36,092 bases of DNA from Phycisphaerales bacterium. GTDB lineage: Bacteria > Planctomycetota > Phycisphaerae > Phycisphaerales > SM1A02. The position numbers and the translations under genes were made by a program. Of the stretch, positions 8,392-16,064 are shown in pieces. The notes beneath the pieces are model-generated. The model saw only the letters and a list, made by a program, of their open reading frames with translations, was not told the DNA's origin and did not search any database. Every line of letters starts with the position of its first letter. Within the stretch, counting starts at the first letter, position 1. The DNA lies in the NCBI GenBank assembly GCA_014238965.1, contig JABAAC010000069.1:1-36092 (forward strand), read 5' to 3'.

Positions 8392-9579
8392 ATGACCGCC
8401 CCCGCAATGACACAGTCTGTGATCCTTTCCGCCCGCCGAACGCCCGTAGGCCGCATGCTTGGTGGTCTTAGCCGTGTTCCATCGACCACATTGGGCTCAA
8501 TTGCCATTGAAGCAGCGCTGCTCGATGCCAAAGGCTGTAGCGATCGCATTGATGAATGCATCATGGGGTGTGTGCTGCAAGCTGGCGTTGGCCAGAACCC
8601 AGCTCGCCAAGCAGGGCTTGGTGCTGGTCTTCCATCATCGTTAAGCGCACAGACAATCAATAAGGTCTGCGGAAGCGGCCTGCAGGCCGTCATGCTCGCC
8701 GATCAAGCCATTCGGGCAGGCGATATCAGTGTTGCTGTCGCTGGTGGCCTAGAGAGCATGTCACGAGCTCCACACATGGCTGGGGTTCGTCCAGGTATCA
8801 AGTTTGGCAATGGTGAGTTGGTGGACCACATGCTTGCAGATGGCCTGACATGCGCATTCGAGTCTTGGCCAATGGGATGTGCTGCTGAACATACCGCAAC
8901 AACCTGTGATATTTCGCGTGATGAGATGGACGCATTCTCTGCTCAGTCGCATCAACGCGCTGCAGCGGCCGCTGAAGCAGGTCATTTTGATGCGGAACTT
9001 ATCTCGTGCGAAGCCAAGCGTGTGAAACAAAAAGTCGACATCACCGCCGACGAAGGCATTCGAGCAGATTCAACCGCTGAAGGGCTTGGCAAACTTCGCC
9101 CTGCATTTTCAAAGGACGGGAGCGTGACGGCGGGCAATGCTTCGCAAATCAGCGATGGTGCAGCAGCGATGGTTGTCGCATCGGCTGAAGCTGCAGAAGA
9201 AATGGGCGCATCGCCCATGGCACGCATCGTCGGCTGGAACACATGGGGCGTTGAGCCAAAGAACCTGTTCGAAGCGCCTGGCTTGGGTATTGAGGCCTTA
9301 CTCAAGGCGCACGACCTGACCGTCGCTGACATTGACTTGTTCGAGATCAACGAGGCTTTCGCGGCGCAACTGCTCGCCAATGTGAAGCATCTCAGTGTGC
9401 CCATGGACAAGTTGAACATCTGTGGCGGCGGAATCGCCCTTGGCCACCCCATCGGCGCATCCGGGGCTCGCGTGCTGACGACACTGGTGCATCAGATGAT
9501 CCGCACAGACGCCAAGCGTGGCGTCGTTAGCCTTTGCTTGGGCGGGGGCAATGCGGTTTCAATGTTGATTGAACGGTAG
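8392..9579 (+). CDS. Thiolase (acetyl-CoA C-acyltransferase family)
   Basis: The 395-residue protein is a full-length type II thiolase, which condenses two acetyl-CoA or cleaves 3-ketoacyl-CoA. All three catalytic elements are present: nucleophile Cys93 in NKVCGSGLQAV, His352 in GGGIALGHPIGASGAR, and Cys382 in SLCLGGGNAVSMLIER. The asparagine-containing NEAFA motif is also there. ATG 8392 is preferred over the in-frame GTG 8380 because of an SD core between them. The gene stands alone, divergent from fbp and convergent with the deaminase. The sequence cannot separate a biosynthetic acetoacetyl-CoA thiolase from a degradative one; the length and CxGGG ending fit the acetyl-CoA acetyltransferase group. 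Confidence 0.93.
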   Translation: MTAPAMTQSVILSARRTPVGRMLGGLSRVPSTTLGSIAIEAALLDAKGCSDRIDECIMGCVLQAGVGQNPARQAGLGAGLPSSLSAQTINKVCGSGLQAVMLADQAIRAGDISVAVAGGLESMSRAPHMAGVRPGIKFGNGELVDHMLADGLTCAFESWPMGCAAEHTATTCDISRDEMDAFSAQSHQRAAAAAEAGHFDAELISCEAKRVKQKVDITADEGIRADSTAEGLGKLRPAFSKDGSVTAGNASQISDGAAAMVVASAEAAEEMGASPMARIVGWNTWGVEPKNLFEAPGLGIEALLKAHDLTVADIDLFEINEAFAAQLLANVKHLSVPMDKLNICGGGIALGHPIGASGARVLTTLVHQMIRTDAKRGVVSLCLGGGNAVSMLIER

Positions 9580-9663
9580 GGCACCCCGTTGTACAACCCT
9601 ACTGTGCTGGGCCTTGTGGCATCATGCAATCAGGGCTGTGCCAAGTTAGCTCACTTAGACGGT

Positions 9664-9697
9664 CGATTCCAACGAATCACGAATAGTGTCCGATTCG
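9664..9697. repeat. Clustered inverted copies of CGATTC/CGAATC between convergent genes
   Basis: CGATTC (9664-9669), CGAATC (9673-9678) and GATTCG (9692-9697) lie in the 137-base gap between the thiolase and the cytosine deaminase. The second and third form a 6-bp stem with a 13-base loop; the first and second form an alternative short hairpin. There is no T-run, so it is not a classical terminator. The rest of the gap shows nothing I can identify. Confidence 0.4.
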
Positions 9698-9716
9698 ACG
9701 TCCAACTGCACGTTCT

Positions 9717-10175
9717 TTAGGTGCCGATGTCTTCAGCCCATAGATCTGGCCGTTCAGTCTGCATGCGTTCCATCAGTGTCGTACAGGCGATGTCATTGAG
9801 CACGGTGACACTGATGCCTGCTTCTCGCAGCCAGTCTTCAGATCCTTGAAACGTACGGTTCTCGCCAATTACGACTTCGCGAAACCCGAGCAAGACAGCT
9901 GTACCGGCGCACATTGGACATGGACTAAGTGTGGTGACAAGGACCAATTCGCTCCAGTCGCGGCGCCGGCCAGCATTCCGAATAGCCGACATTTCACCGT
10001 GGGCGGTGGGATCGCCTTGTTGTACGCGTTGATTGTGGCCCTGTGCAATGACTTTGCCAGTGCGAGGATCACCGATGACGCTCCCTACCGGAATACCCCC
10101 GTCATCCCAGCCGATGCGCGCTTCCTTGAGCGCAACTTGTAACCAGGATCGAGCGAGATCCTCAGGAATCCCCAT
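9717..10175 (-). CDS. Yeast-type zinc cytosine deaminase (FCY1-like)
   Basis: A 152-residue member of the cytidine deaminase superfamily. From ATG 10175 it has zinc ligands His59 (AHGE), Cys86 and Cys89 (SPCPMC) and catalytic Glu61. The equivalents of yeast cytosine deaminase substrate residues are also present: Asn48 (GHNQR), Phe109, and Trp146/Asp149 in the C-terminal ERPDLWAEDIG. That tail is characteristic of fungal FCY1 rather than of guanine deaminase or TadA. The predicted reaction is cytosine to uracil for pyrimidine salvage. The frame stays open upstream to 10400, but that extension overlaps the lipoprotein gene and lacks homology; ATG 10175 gives the FCY1 length (158 in yeast). It overlaps the lipoprotein gene end by 14 bases, suggesting coupling. 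Confidence 0.85.
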   Translation of the reverse strand: MGIPEDLARSWLQVALKEARIGWDDGGIPVGSVIGDPRTGKVIAQGHNQRVQQGDPTAHGEMSAIRNAGRRRDWSELVLVTTLSPCPMCAGTAVLLGFREVVIGENRTFQGSEDWLREAGISVTVLNDIACTTLMERMQTERPDLWAEDIGT

Positions 10176-10713
10176 CGGATTCGGCAGGGGCCGACTCTTG
10201 TTGTTTAGCCTCAGGCTGCTCCTCGAGGGACCCGCGGTGACTCTCAAGATCTTGATGTACCTGCGTAATTTGTTTTTGGTTGAAACGCCACCAGTTTGCA
10301 CCACTGACTTTCCACGGGTTGCCAAGATAGCCGTCCATGTCGATTGTGAGTAACTGCCGCGGGAGGTCTTTGCGAGGCGCATTGAGGTCAACGCTGGCAT
10401 GTGAGTTTGACAACCGCAACGCTTCGACGCGAATAGCGGCGGGGTCTGTCATGGGAACTAAACGAGCGCCGGGAACGAGTTCGAGAATCTTAGGCCCGGC
10501 AGGTTCAAGCGAGGCTACAAGTGCAATGTCGATGGTCGAGGGGCTTGCACCGTATTCGCGCGTGATCCACCAATCGATCGCCTTTGCAACAGCCTGTGGC
10601 GCAGGAGCCATATATACGTGGTCGTCAGTCGATGCACCGCTTCGTGACCATGTTCCAGTTGGACCACAGGCGGTCAGCGTTAGCAGTATTGATGACAGAG
10701 CAATTCGGAGCAT
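10162..10713 (-). CDS. Predicted lipoprotein of unknown function
   Basis: The protein has 183 residues. It begins with a lipoprotein signal peptide: a hydrophobic stretch from residue 5 and the lipobox LTAC with Cys16. The mature part is about 165 residues, with a central region including IDIALVASLEPAGPKILELV and SHASVDLNAPRKDLPRQLL and a Glu/Gln-rich polar tail. I do not recognise the family. It has a near-perfect SD (GGAGGTG) and a plausible promoter, unusual for this window, so it is probably a well-expressed, independently started gene. It is transcribed together with the downstream cytosine deaminase, with a 14-base overlap, although a shared role is not obvious. Confidence 0.75.
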   Translation of the reverse strand: MLRIALSSILLTLTACGPTGTWSRSGASTDDHVYMAPAPQAVAKAIDWWITREYGASPSTIDIALVASLEPAGPKILELVPGARLVPMTDPAAIRVEALRLSNSHASVDLNAPRKDLPRQLLTIDMDGYLGNPWKVSGANWWRFNQKQITQVHQDLESHRGSLEEQPEAKQQESAPAESDGDS

Positions 10714-10720
10714 TCGATCT

Positions 10721-10727
10721 CACCTCC
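10721..10727 (-). promoter_or_regulatory. Strong SD site GGAGGTG for the lipoprotein
   Basis: On the minus strand GGAGGTG ends 7 bases before ATG 10713. The AGGTG part can pair with an upstream CACCT (10735-10739), giving a 5-bp hairpin that would hide the SD. Confidence 0.7.
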
Positions 10728-10744
10728 AAGCATTAGGTGGGGCA

Positions 10745-10774
10745 ATTCTACCTACCCACCACCACCACTGTCGG
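10745..10774 (-). promoter_or_regulatory. Candidate sigma-70-type promoter for lipoprotein and deaminase genes
   Basis: On the minus strand a -35-like CCGACA (10769-10774) and a -10-like TAGAAT (10745-10750) are separated by 18 bases, about 30 bases upstream of ATG 10713. The spacer is a run of GGT triplets. The -10 matches consensus at 5 of 6 positions and the -35 at 4 of 6. Confidence 0.45.
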
Positions 10775-10796
10775 TGAGGACCTATCGTATTGGGCA

Positions 10797-11414
10797 ATGG
10801 GATACGGCCACGTCATCATTGGTATCACAGGGGCTTCTGGTGCCCCCTACGCCTTGCGAACCATCCGTTTATTGGCTGAATGTGGAGTTCAGGTACACGT
10901 GGCCGCCACAACCATGGGTCGTCGGCTGCTGGTTGAGGAGTGCGGCATCAAGTCACTGGACGCACCGACGCTGGTTGGCGACGATGGATTGGCTGAATTG
11001 GTTCACATACATCGTGACAGCGACATGGGCGCGTGCATTGCCTCGGGCTCGTTTCAACACGATGGGATGGCCATCGTGCCTTGTTCAAGTAACACACTGG
11101 GCCACTTGGCCGGTGGACTCACCAATTCGCTTGTACATCGTGCAGCAGCGGTGACGCTCAAAGAGCGACGCCGACTTGTTGTCGGGCATCGCGAAACACC
11201 GTTGAGCAAAATTGACATTGGCAATATGGCAACGTTGTCCGACGCAGGCGCGATCATCACACCTTTGACTCCAGGGTTCTACTTACAGCCCGAGTCAATC
11301 CAGGACTTGGTCGACTTTATGGCAGCGCGCATCGTTGATCTTCTGGGCGTGGTGCACGATCTACCAGTTCGATGGAAAGGCACGCTCACACATCTGGGGC
11401 AGCATGAGTGTTGA
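10797..11414 (+). CDS. ubiX: Flavin prenyltransferase UbiX
   Basis: UbiX attaches a dimethylallyl group to reduced FMN to make prenylated FMN, the cofactor of UbiD-family decarboxylases. The 205-residue protein from ATG 10797 has the N-terminal FMN motif GITGASGAPYA, the central PCSSNTLGHLAGGLTNSL block and the C-terminal GHRETPLSKIDIGNM and ITPLTPGFY motifs, all diagnostic. The open frame reaches back to 10737, but those 20 residues precede the Rossmann-like start and are not expected. No ubiD is in the window, so the partner decarboxylase (ubiquinone/menaquinone or other) is elsewhere. The gene converges with the HlyD-type gene, with one base between the stop codons. Confidence 0.94.
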   Translation: MGYGHVIIGITGASGAPYALRTIRLLAECGVQVHVAATTMGRRLLVEECGIKSLDAPTLVGDDGLAELVHIHRDSDMGACIASGSFQHDGMAIVPCSSNTLGHLAGGLTNSLVHRAAAVTLKERRRLVVGHRETPLSKIDIGNMATLSDAGAIITPLTPGFYLQPESIQDLVDFMAARIVDLLGVVHDLPVRWKGTLTHLGQHEC

Positions 11415-11415
11415 G

Positions 11416-12942
11416 TCAAGTTGGGGCAGATTCGTCAATACGTGAAAGCACAGATCCTGCGGGCGGATCACGAAGCAGGACTTCGTCGCCGCCCCCCAAT
11501 CCACCAGTGATCTCAACATAACGATCGCTTGAACGGCCTAACTCAACAATCCGTTCATCAAATCCATTGTTGGCGCGCACGTAGACGAATGTCGTTCGAC
11601 CCCGTCGATGAATGGCATGAACCGGAACGAACGTCGCCTCATCAACCACCTCAACGAGAATTCGGGCCGTGCATCGCATAGATGGCTTCAATGAGTATGT
11701 ACTGATGTCATGCAAATCGACGCGTACGGAGTAGTCCCGTCGATTCGGATCGCGCCAACCACCATCCTCAGCCAGCACGCCAACAGAATGAACAGTGCCT
11801 TCAAACACCTGGTCAGGAAGCGCGTCAGTTCGAATGATGGCGGTTTGTCCAGCGATAATGAGCCCACTTAACGCCTCGTTGACCTTGACTTTCGCGGCCA
11901 TTTGCGAGGTGTCGGGCAACACAATGAGCAATTGGTTTCGATGGACCGTGCTTCCCACACGAAGTGCTGATTCATTTTCATTTCGTCGATCGCGTTCAAT
12001 CGTTGATCCATAGACCACCATGCCAGACGAAGGTGCGGCCACCGTTGTGGCACCAAGTTGCACTTCAAGGCGATCAAGTCGATCCGTTTTGGATACGAGG
12101 TTCGCCTGAGATGCTTCTAGTTTTGTCTCAGCACTACGAACCTGAGCGGCAGTTCGTTGATCAATTCGGTCCTTCTCTTCGACCGCTTGTGTGCGCGCTG
12201 ATTCTCGAGCCTGCTCTTCTTTTTGGAAGGTGTACTTTTCATAGACCTCTTGATCGAGATTCGCCTTGGACAATGCAGCTTCGGCTCGGATCATCGCAAT
12301 CTCATCTTGCTCAAGATCATTTTGGCTGATGAAGTCACGCTCACGAAGTTTCAGTGACTTCTCATACTTATCACGAAGTCGATTGAAGTCCTTTGTCGCG
12401 GTCCGGACAGCGAGTTTCAAGGCGTTGCGTTGCGAGACAACTTCGCCTTCACGCCAAGCCAAGAGCGCAAGGCGGGCTTGGTCAACTGAGACAGCCGCAG
12501 CTGACATGCTGGACTCGCGGCTCTTTCGAGTAATTTCTAAGGCAGCTTCGTCGGCCTCGACGGCAGCTTCCGCCTTGACGAGCGTCTCTTTAGCATCGGT
12601 AATGCGTTCACGCACCGACTCATCGTCAAGCCGAAGCAAAATATCACCCGCATTTACTGCGCTGCCTTCGGCGACTATTTCAGCGATCGCTGCATTGCCA
12701 TCGAGTGTGTTGCGGATTTCAACCTGATTCTGTGCGACGAGATTTCCTGACGCAGGAACCGTGATTTCAAAGCTGCCTTGCTCCACTTGAAACAGGTCAG
12801 CCGAGCTAATCGCGTCGTTGCCAGTGTCCACACTGGACACAATCCAGGCGGCTACAGCAACGGCGAGGGCCGCAAGGCTGGTGCCAACGAGAATTCCCGT
12901 GGTGATGCCGCCATGTCGCATGTGTGATCTCATCTGGCCCAT
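11416..12942 (-). CDS. HlyD/MacA-type periplasmic adaptor of an efflux system
   Basis: From ATG 12942 the protein is 508 residues; ATGs at 12933 and 12921 are equally possible, and the open frame to 13098 is probably not translated. Residues about 11-33 form one membrane anchor. A split lipoyl/barrel-sandwich region follows (VPASGNLVAQNQVEIRNTLD, and later TVAAPSSGMVVYGSTIERD), enclosing a long Ala/Glu/Arg-rich coiled coil of about 180 residues. Beta-barrel and membrane-proximal domains complete the C-terminus. Such adaptors link an inner-membrane ABC or RND pump to a TolC channel. The TolC-type gene is next upstream, but no pump gene is present in the window. A hairpin and a terminator-like structure separate the two, so they may be transcribed separately. 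Confidence 0.88.
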   Translation of the reverse strand: MGQMRSHMRHGGITTGILVGTSLAALAVAVAAWIVSSVDTGNDAISSADLFQVEQGSFEITVPASGNLVAQNQVEIRNTLDGNAAIAEIVAEGSAVNAGDILLRLDDESVRERITDAKETLVKAEAAVEADEAALEITRKSRESSMSAAAVSVDQARLALLAWREGEVVSQRNALKLAVRTATKDFNRLRDKYEKSLKLRERDFISQNDLEQDEIAMIRAEAALSKANLDQEVYEKYTFQKEEQARESARTQAVEEKDRIDQRTAAQVRSAETKLEASQANLVSKTDRLDRLEVQLGATTVAAPSSGMVVYGSTIERDRRNENESALRVGSTVHRNQLLIVLPDTSQMAAKVKVNEALSGLIIAGQTAIIRTDALPDQVFEGTVHSVGVLAEDGGWRDPNRRDYSVRVDLHDISTYSLKPSMRCTARILVEVVDEATFVPVHAIHRRGRTTFVYVRANNGFDERIVELGRSSDRYVEITGGLGGGDEVLLRDPPAGSVLSRIDESAPT

Positions 12943-12960
12943 TCTAGAGCCCAACGTGGT

Positions 12961-12985
12961 GTGTCGAGGGGGCAATGCTCGACAC
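12961..12985. repeat. Perfect 8-bp inverted repeat upstream of the adaptor gene
   Basis: GTGTCGAG (12961-12968) and CTCGACAC (12978-12985) flank a 9-base loop, 18 bases upstream of the adaptor ATG at 12942. It could be a dimeric repressor operator or an mRNA hairpin. No T-run follows on the minus strand. Confidence 0.5.
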
Positions 12986-13021
12986 CCCCCAAACTCATTC
13001 AAACGGTGACATTGGTGCTTC

Positions 13022-13062
13022 AAAAAGGCCCACAGAACCTGAAGATCCAGTGGCCTCTTTTT
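13022..13062. terminator. Possible bidirectional terminator between TolC-type and adaptor genes
   Basis: AAAAAGGCCCAC (13022-13033) and GTGGCCTCTTTTT (13050-13062) form a GC stem with one bulged base and a 16-base loop, flanked by an A-run and a T-run so that it can work in both directions. It lies 164 bases after the TolC-type stop. The other bases of this 283-base gap (12943-13225) show only the 8-bp repeat and a weak 6-bp hairpin near 13195-13220. Confidence 0.55.
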
Positions 13063-13225
13063 CGTCAACGACTCAGGCGTGAATGCCAGCGAGGCCATTG
13101 ATGTTGAGGGGTCCGTCTTGAGTTAGGCCTTTGCCCGAGGCCCGCCGGAACACGGGGCCAATTCAGGGCGTGGCGTCTGCTGGGCTTCAATGCGCTCGAG
13201 CCTAGGGCATCGACGCTAGACGCCC

Positions 13226-14995
13226 CTATGCCCCATCCAACTCAAAGCTCAGCGAGGCGGTCTGTTGAATTTCCATGCCCGGAATGGGGTCGATGCTGCC
13301 ATCAGGCGACACTCGCAATTGCCCCGTATCAAGCAAGTACTTCAAAATCGACTGCTGTACGGTTCGAAACGCTCTAGCTCGACCATTTCGGGCACTCTGC
13401 AGCGATTGAATTGCCTGCGTCTGATCGATCACTGTGTACGAGTCAGGATCGGCATCGATTGATTCAATGTTGACTTCTGCGATGGCCACATTTTTACGCT
13501 GAATGTCATACGACAACAATGATGCATCGATTGTGCGAACAGCATTGCGCACGTTGACGGCAATATCATCGCGGTCCTCGCTGTACTCACGACGTGCTCG
13601 CTCAAGTGCAACTTGCGCTTGTCGAACAGCTAATCGCTCGATGGTTCGATTCAATGGAAGGCCAAGTGTGAGCGATACCTCTGACTCCATATCCTCAACT
13701 GAAGGGATGGAGAATGAGTAGTAGTACTCATCAGGGGATCCGAATCGCAACGAGCCTGCCAGGCTTAAGTCGGGCAGTAGTTGGTTGAGTGCATTGCGAA
13801 CGCTTCGTCGCTCGTCGATGAGTTGATCACGCTTTGTCTGAAGGTCTAGTCGGTGGCCCAATGCGACTTGTACAGCATGTTCAAGATTGACATTGGGCGG
13901 CGAAATGGCAAACGATGCGCGCTCAATCAAAACAGGCAATTGCACGGGGTAGTTAATCAATATCTTAAATCGATCAACCGCCAGTCGATACGCTTCTTGT
14001 TGCCCCGCCACAGTTGAACGCTGCTGCAAAGCCTGATTTTCTGACTCTGCGGCATCGTACAAACGTGCACGGCCAGCTTCATACAGGGCCCGTTGTCGCT
14101 CAGCCATTCGCTCAAGCAACGTCACTGTATCCAACGCGTTTTCGAGTTCCTGTTGTTGGACTTGCAGTGCGAGGTATGACTGTACGACAGTGACGTAGAA
14201 GCTCCGCCGGAATTCCTCAAATGCCCGCGATGCATAGATCAAGTTACGTTCTGCTTGAATAATGTCCTCTCGCGCAATTGCACCTGCGTCTCGAAGAAAC
14301 GGAATTGAAGCAGACAGCGTAAATTGCCCAATTGCGTTGTTTTCAGTTGCATCGGGTGTTGCCGATCCAGCGCCGTGCACCAAATGCGAAAATGTCGCGA
14401 GGTAAGACGCCGCTACTTGGCCGCCCCATGGCAGTCGCTGTGTAATACTGAGATCATTGATGATGGCGGATGATGAGCTTGCAAAGGCATCATCACTTTC
14501 GTATTTCTGGTACTGGGCTGAGACCTCATTGGCGATCTGTGGTGTCCACAGATGTTGTTCGATCAGAAGGTCCAAACACGCCAGCACGAAGTTCTCTTCA
14601 GCGTAGATGTAGTCAAAGGCGTGGCCCACAGCCCATGTCAGCGCTGCGTCTAGTGTGAGCATGTCTTGAGCATCAATGGAGTCCACCGCTTCAAGCCGAT
14701 CGATAATTGAGTCAGCTTCGGTCGATACCAGGGATGACCAAGTCATCTCACTTGCCGAGGGATTGAATGTTTCTGGCCGTTGGACATTCAGAGCCGCTCG
14801 ATCGTCCACCGTATTGGCAGGCCACGCACCAGTATCGGGCAGGGTGGCCCCGCCGCCGACGTTTGTGGTGCCTTGGGCGAGCAGTGCATCGACACGGGAG
14901 TCAATGGTTGAAAAAGGATCACTGCAGGCGCCCACAAATAGGGTTGCGGGGACCGCAATCCCCCAAAAGGCGCACACTGTTGATCTAAAGGCCAT
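13226..14995 (-). CDS. TolC-family outer-membrane efflux lipoprotein
   Basis: The 589-residue protein from ATG 14995 begins with a lipoprotein signal (hydrophobic residues 9-23, lipobox FVGAC with Cys24). Two long alternating helical regions follow (about residues 200-340 and 400-560), with the Gln/Ala/Arg heptad pattern and the paired repeats of TolC trimeric channels, for example SRAFEEFRRSFYVTVVQSY and the RREYSEDRDDIAVNVRNAV segment. The family exports drugs, metals or proteins across the outer membrane with an adaptor and an inner-membrane pump. The protein is longer than typical members (about 450-500) because of about 110 residues before the first helical pair. The adaptor gene follows downstream. 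The ATG lies 64 bases from the divergent methyltransferase. Confidence 0.88.
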   Translation of the reverse strand: MAFRSTVCAFWGIAVPATLFVGACSDPFSTIDSRVDALLAQGTTNVGGGATLPDTGAWPANTVDDRAALNVQRPETFNPSASEMTWSSLVSTEADSIIDRLEAVDSIDAQDMLTLDAALTWAVGHAFDYIYAEENFVLACLDLLIEQHLWTPQIANEVSAQYQKYESDDAFASSSSAIINDLSITQRLPWGGQVAASYLATFSHLVHGAGSATPDATENNAIGQFTLSASIPFLRDAGAIAREDIIQAERNLIYASRAFEEFRRSFYVTVVQSYLALQVQQQELENALDTVTLLERMAERQRALYEAGRARLYDAAESENQALQQRSTVAGQQEAYRLAVDRFKILINYPVQLPVLIERASFAISPPNVNLEHAVQVALGHRLDLQTKRDQLIDERRSVRNALNQLLPDLSLAGSLRFGSPDEYYYSFSIPSVEDMESEVSLTLGLPLNRTIERLAVRQAQVALERARREYSEDRDDIAVNVRNAVRTIDASLLSYDIQRKNVAIAEVNIESIDADPDSYTVIDQTQAIQSLQSARNGRARAFRTVQQSILKYLLDTGQLRVSPDGSIDPIPGMEIQQTASLSFELDGA

Positions 14996-15059
14996 GGAAC
15001 TTACGATTCTACGGGGTCCACCCCTAAAAGCCCCCCTTCGCTCTGGTACTTGTATCTGT

Positions 15060-16064
15060 ATGAGTACCAAGGACACATCCCGCCAAGGTCAACGTGAGCA
15101 TGGAGGCCCCTCAGGGGCCATTGCCGCCGCCCGGCGAGCCCGTGCTGCCACGCAGCAAGGCGAGATTACATTGTTGGGAGACGCCGCCCCTTTGCATGTG
15201 CCAAGCGAGCTGTTCTGCGCTCCCACATACACCCTGAACGATCCCGACACACAGCTCTATCTGGGCGACTGCCGGGACATTCTCGCGGCGCTCCCTGAAC
15301 GCGGTAGCGTTGATCTGGTGTTCGCGGACCCACCATTTAACTGGGACGTGCCGTATGCGGGTGATTGGAATGATGGAATGGAACGCGCCGCCTACGAGCG
15401 GTTCACATTCGAATGGCTTGATGCATGCATCGATTGTCTGTCGCCAACAGGCAGCCTCTGGGTGAACATCCCCGATGACTCCGCCGCTGAAATTGTGCTG
15501 CACTTGAAACGTCGTGGCTTGGCAATGGTCAACTGGTGTGTTTGGCACTTTCGGTTTGGTCAATGTCGAAACAGTTCATTCATCATGAGCAAGGTGCACG
15601 CGCTGTACTTTTGCAAAGATCCAGATAACCGGATTTGGAACCCTGAAGCAATATTGGAACCAAGCGACCGCGCTGCTATTTACAATGACGCGCGAACCAT
15701 GGAAAAGGACACACAAAAAGGTATGCGTGTACCTATGGATGTGTGGTACGGCCAGTATTGGGGACGCATTCAAGGCAACAACAAGGAACGCCGGCCTGGT
15801 CATGAAAACCAGATTCCAGAGGTCTATCTTGAACGCGTGATTACCGCGTGTTCAAATGAAGGCGACCTCGTACTTGATCCATTTTGTGGCTCGGGGACGA
15901 CATCGACTGTTGCTCGAGCTCACGGTCGTCGAAGTATCACGGTGGATCAAAGTGAGTCCATTGCCGCAAGTGCTTGGGAACGCATTTCATCTATCGGGAT
16001 GCTTCGAAAGGGCGCTTCTTCTGGAAAAAGCTCAGCGATTTTTGGCTCACGCGGGAAGAAGTGA
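15060..16064 (+). CDS. Orphan beta-class DNA methyltransferase (N6-adenine or N4-cytosine)
   Basis: The 334-residue protein from ATG 15060 transfers methyl groups from S-adenosylmethionine to DNA. The catalytic motif IV is DPPF at residues 90-93 and the SAM-binding motif I is DPFCGSGTT at 273-281. Motif IV before motif I is the beta-class order of M.HinfI and CcrM, and the variable stretch between them should read the target. DPPF favours adenine methylation. There is no restriction endonuclease nearby, and the protein ends soon after motif I, without the extra C-terminal domain of CcrM. The open frame extends back to 14676, but that part overlaps the divergent TolC gene. The stop overlaps the next gene (GTGA). 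The recognition site is unknown. Confidence 0.88.
   Translation: MSTKDTSRQGQREHGGPSGAIAAARRARAATQQGEITLLGDAAPLHVPSELFCAPTYTLNDPDTQLYLGDCRDILAALPERGSVDLVFADPPFNWDVPYAGDWNDGMERAAYERFTFEWLDACIDCLSPTGSLWVNIPDDSAAEIVLHLKRRGLAMVNWCVWHFRFGQCRNSSFIMSKVHALYFCKDPDNRIWNPEAILEPSDRAAIYNDARTMEKDTQKGMRVPMDVWYGQYWGRIQGNNKERRPGHENQIPEVYLERVITACSNEGDLVLDPFCGSGTTSTVARAHGRRSITVDQSESIAASAWERISSIGMLRKGASSGKSSAIFGSRGKK

Noticed and set aside
5623-9579. A propionate-degradation operon of MmgE/PrpD plus thiolase
   Set aside because: The genes are on opposite strands with fbp between them, and no methylcitrate synthase, lyase or AcnD is present.
9655-9712. tRNA-like look of the GGTCGATTCC stretch
   Set aside because: No acceptor, D or anticodon arms of proper length can be drawn around it on either strand.
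10176-10400. N-terminal extension of the cytosine deaminase
   Set aside because: It overlaps the lipoprotein gene by 239 bases in total, and the FCY1 length and motif spacing fit ATG 10175.
14676-15059. 128-codon upstream extension of the methyltransferase
   Set aside because: It lies almost entirely over the divergent TolC-type gene and its signal peptide, and the methyltransferase domains start well after ATG 15060.
15000-15059. TAGAAT (15008-15013) as -10 of the TolC-type gene
   Set aside because: No acceptable -35 lies 16-18 bases upstream, and the hexamer would leave almost no leader.
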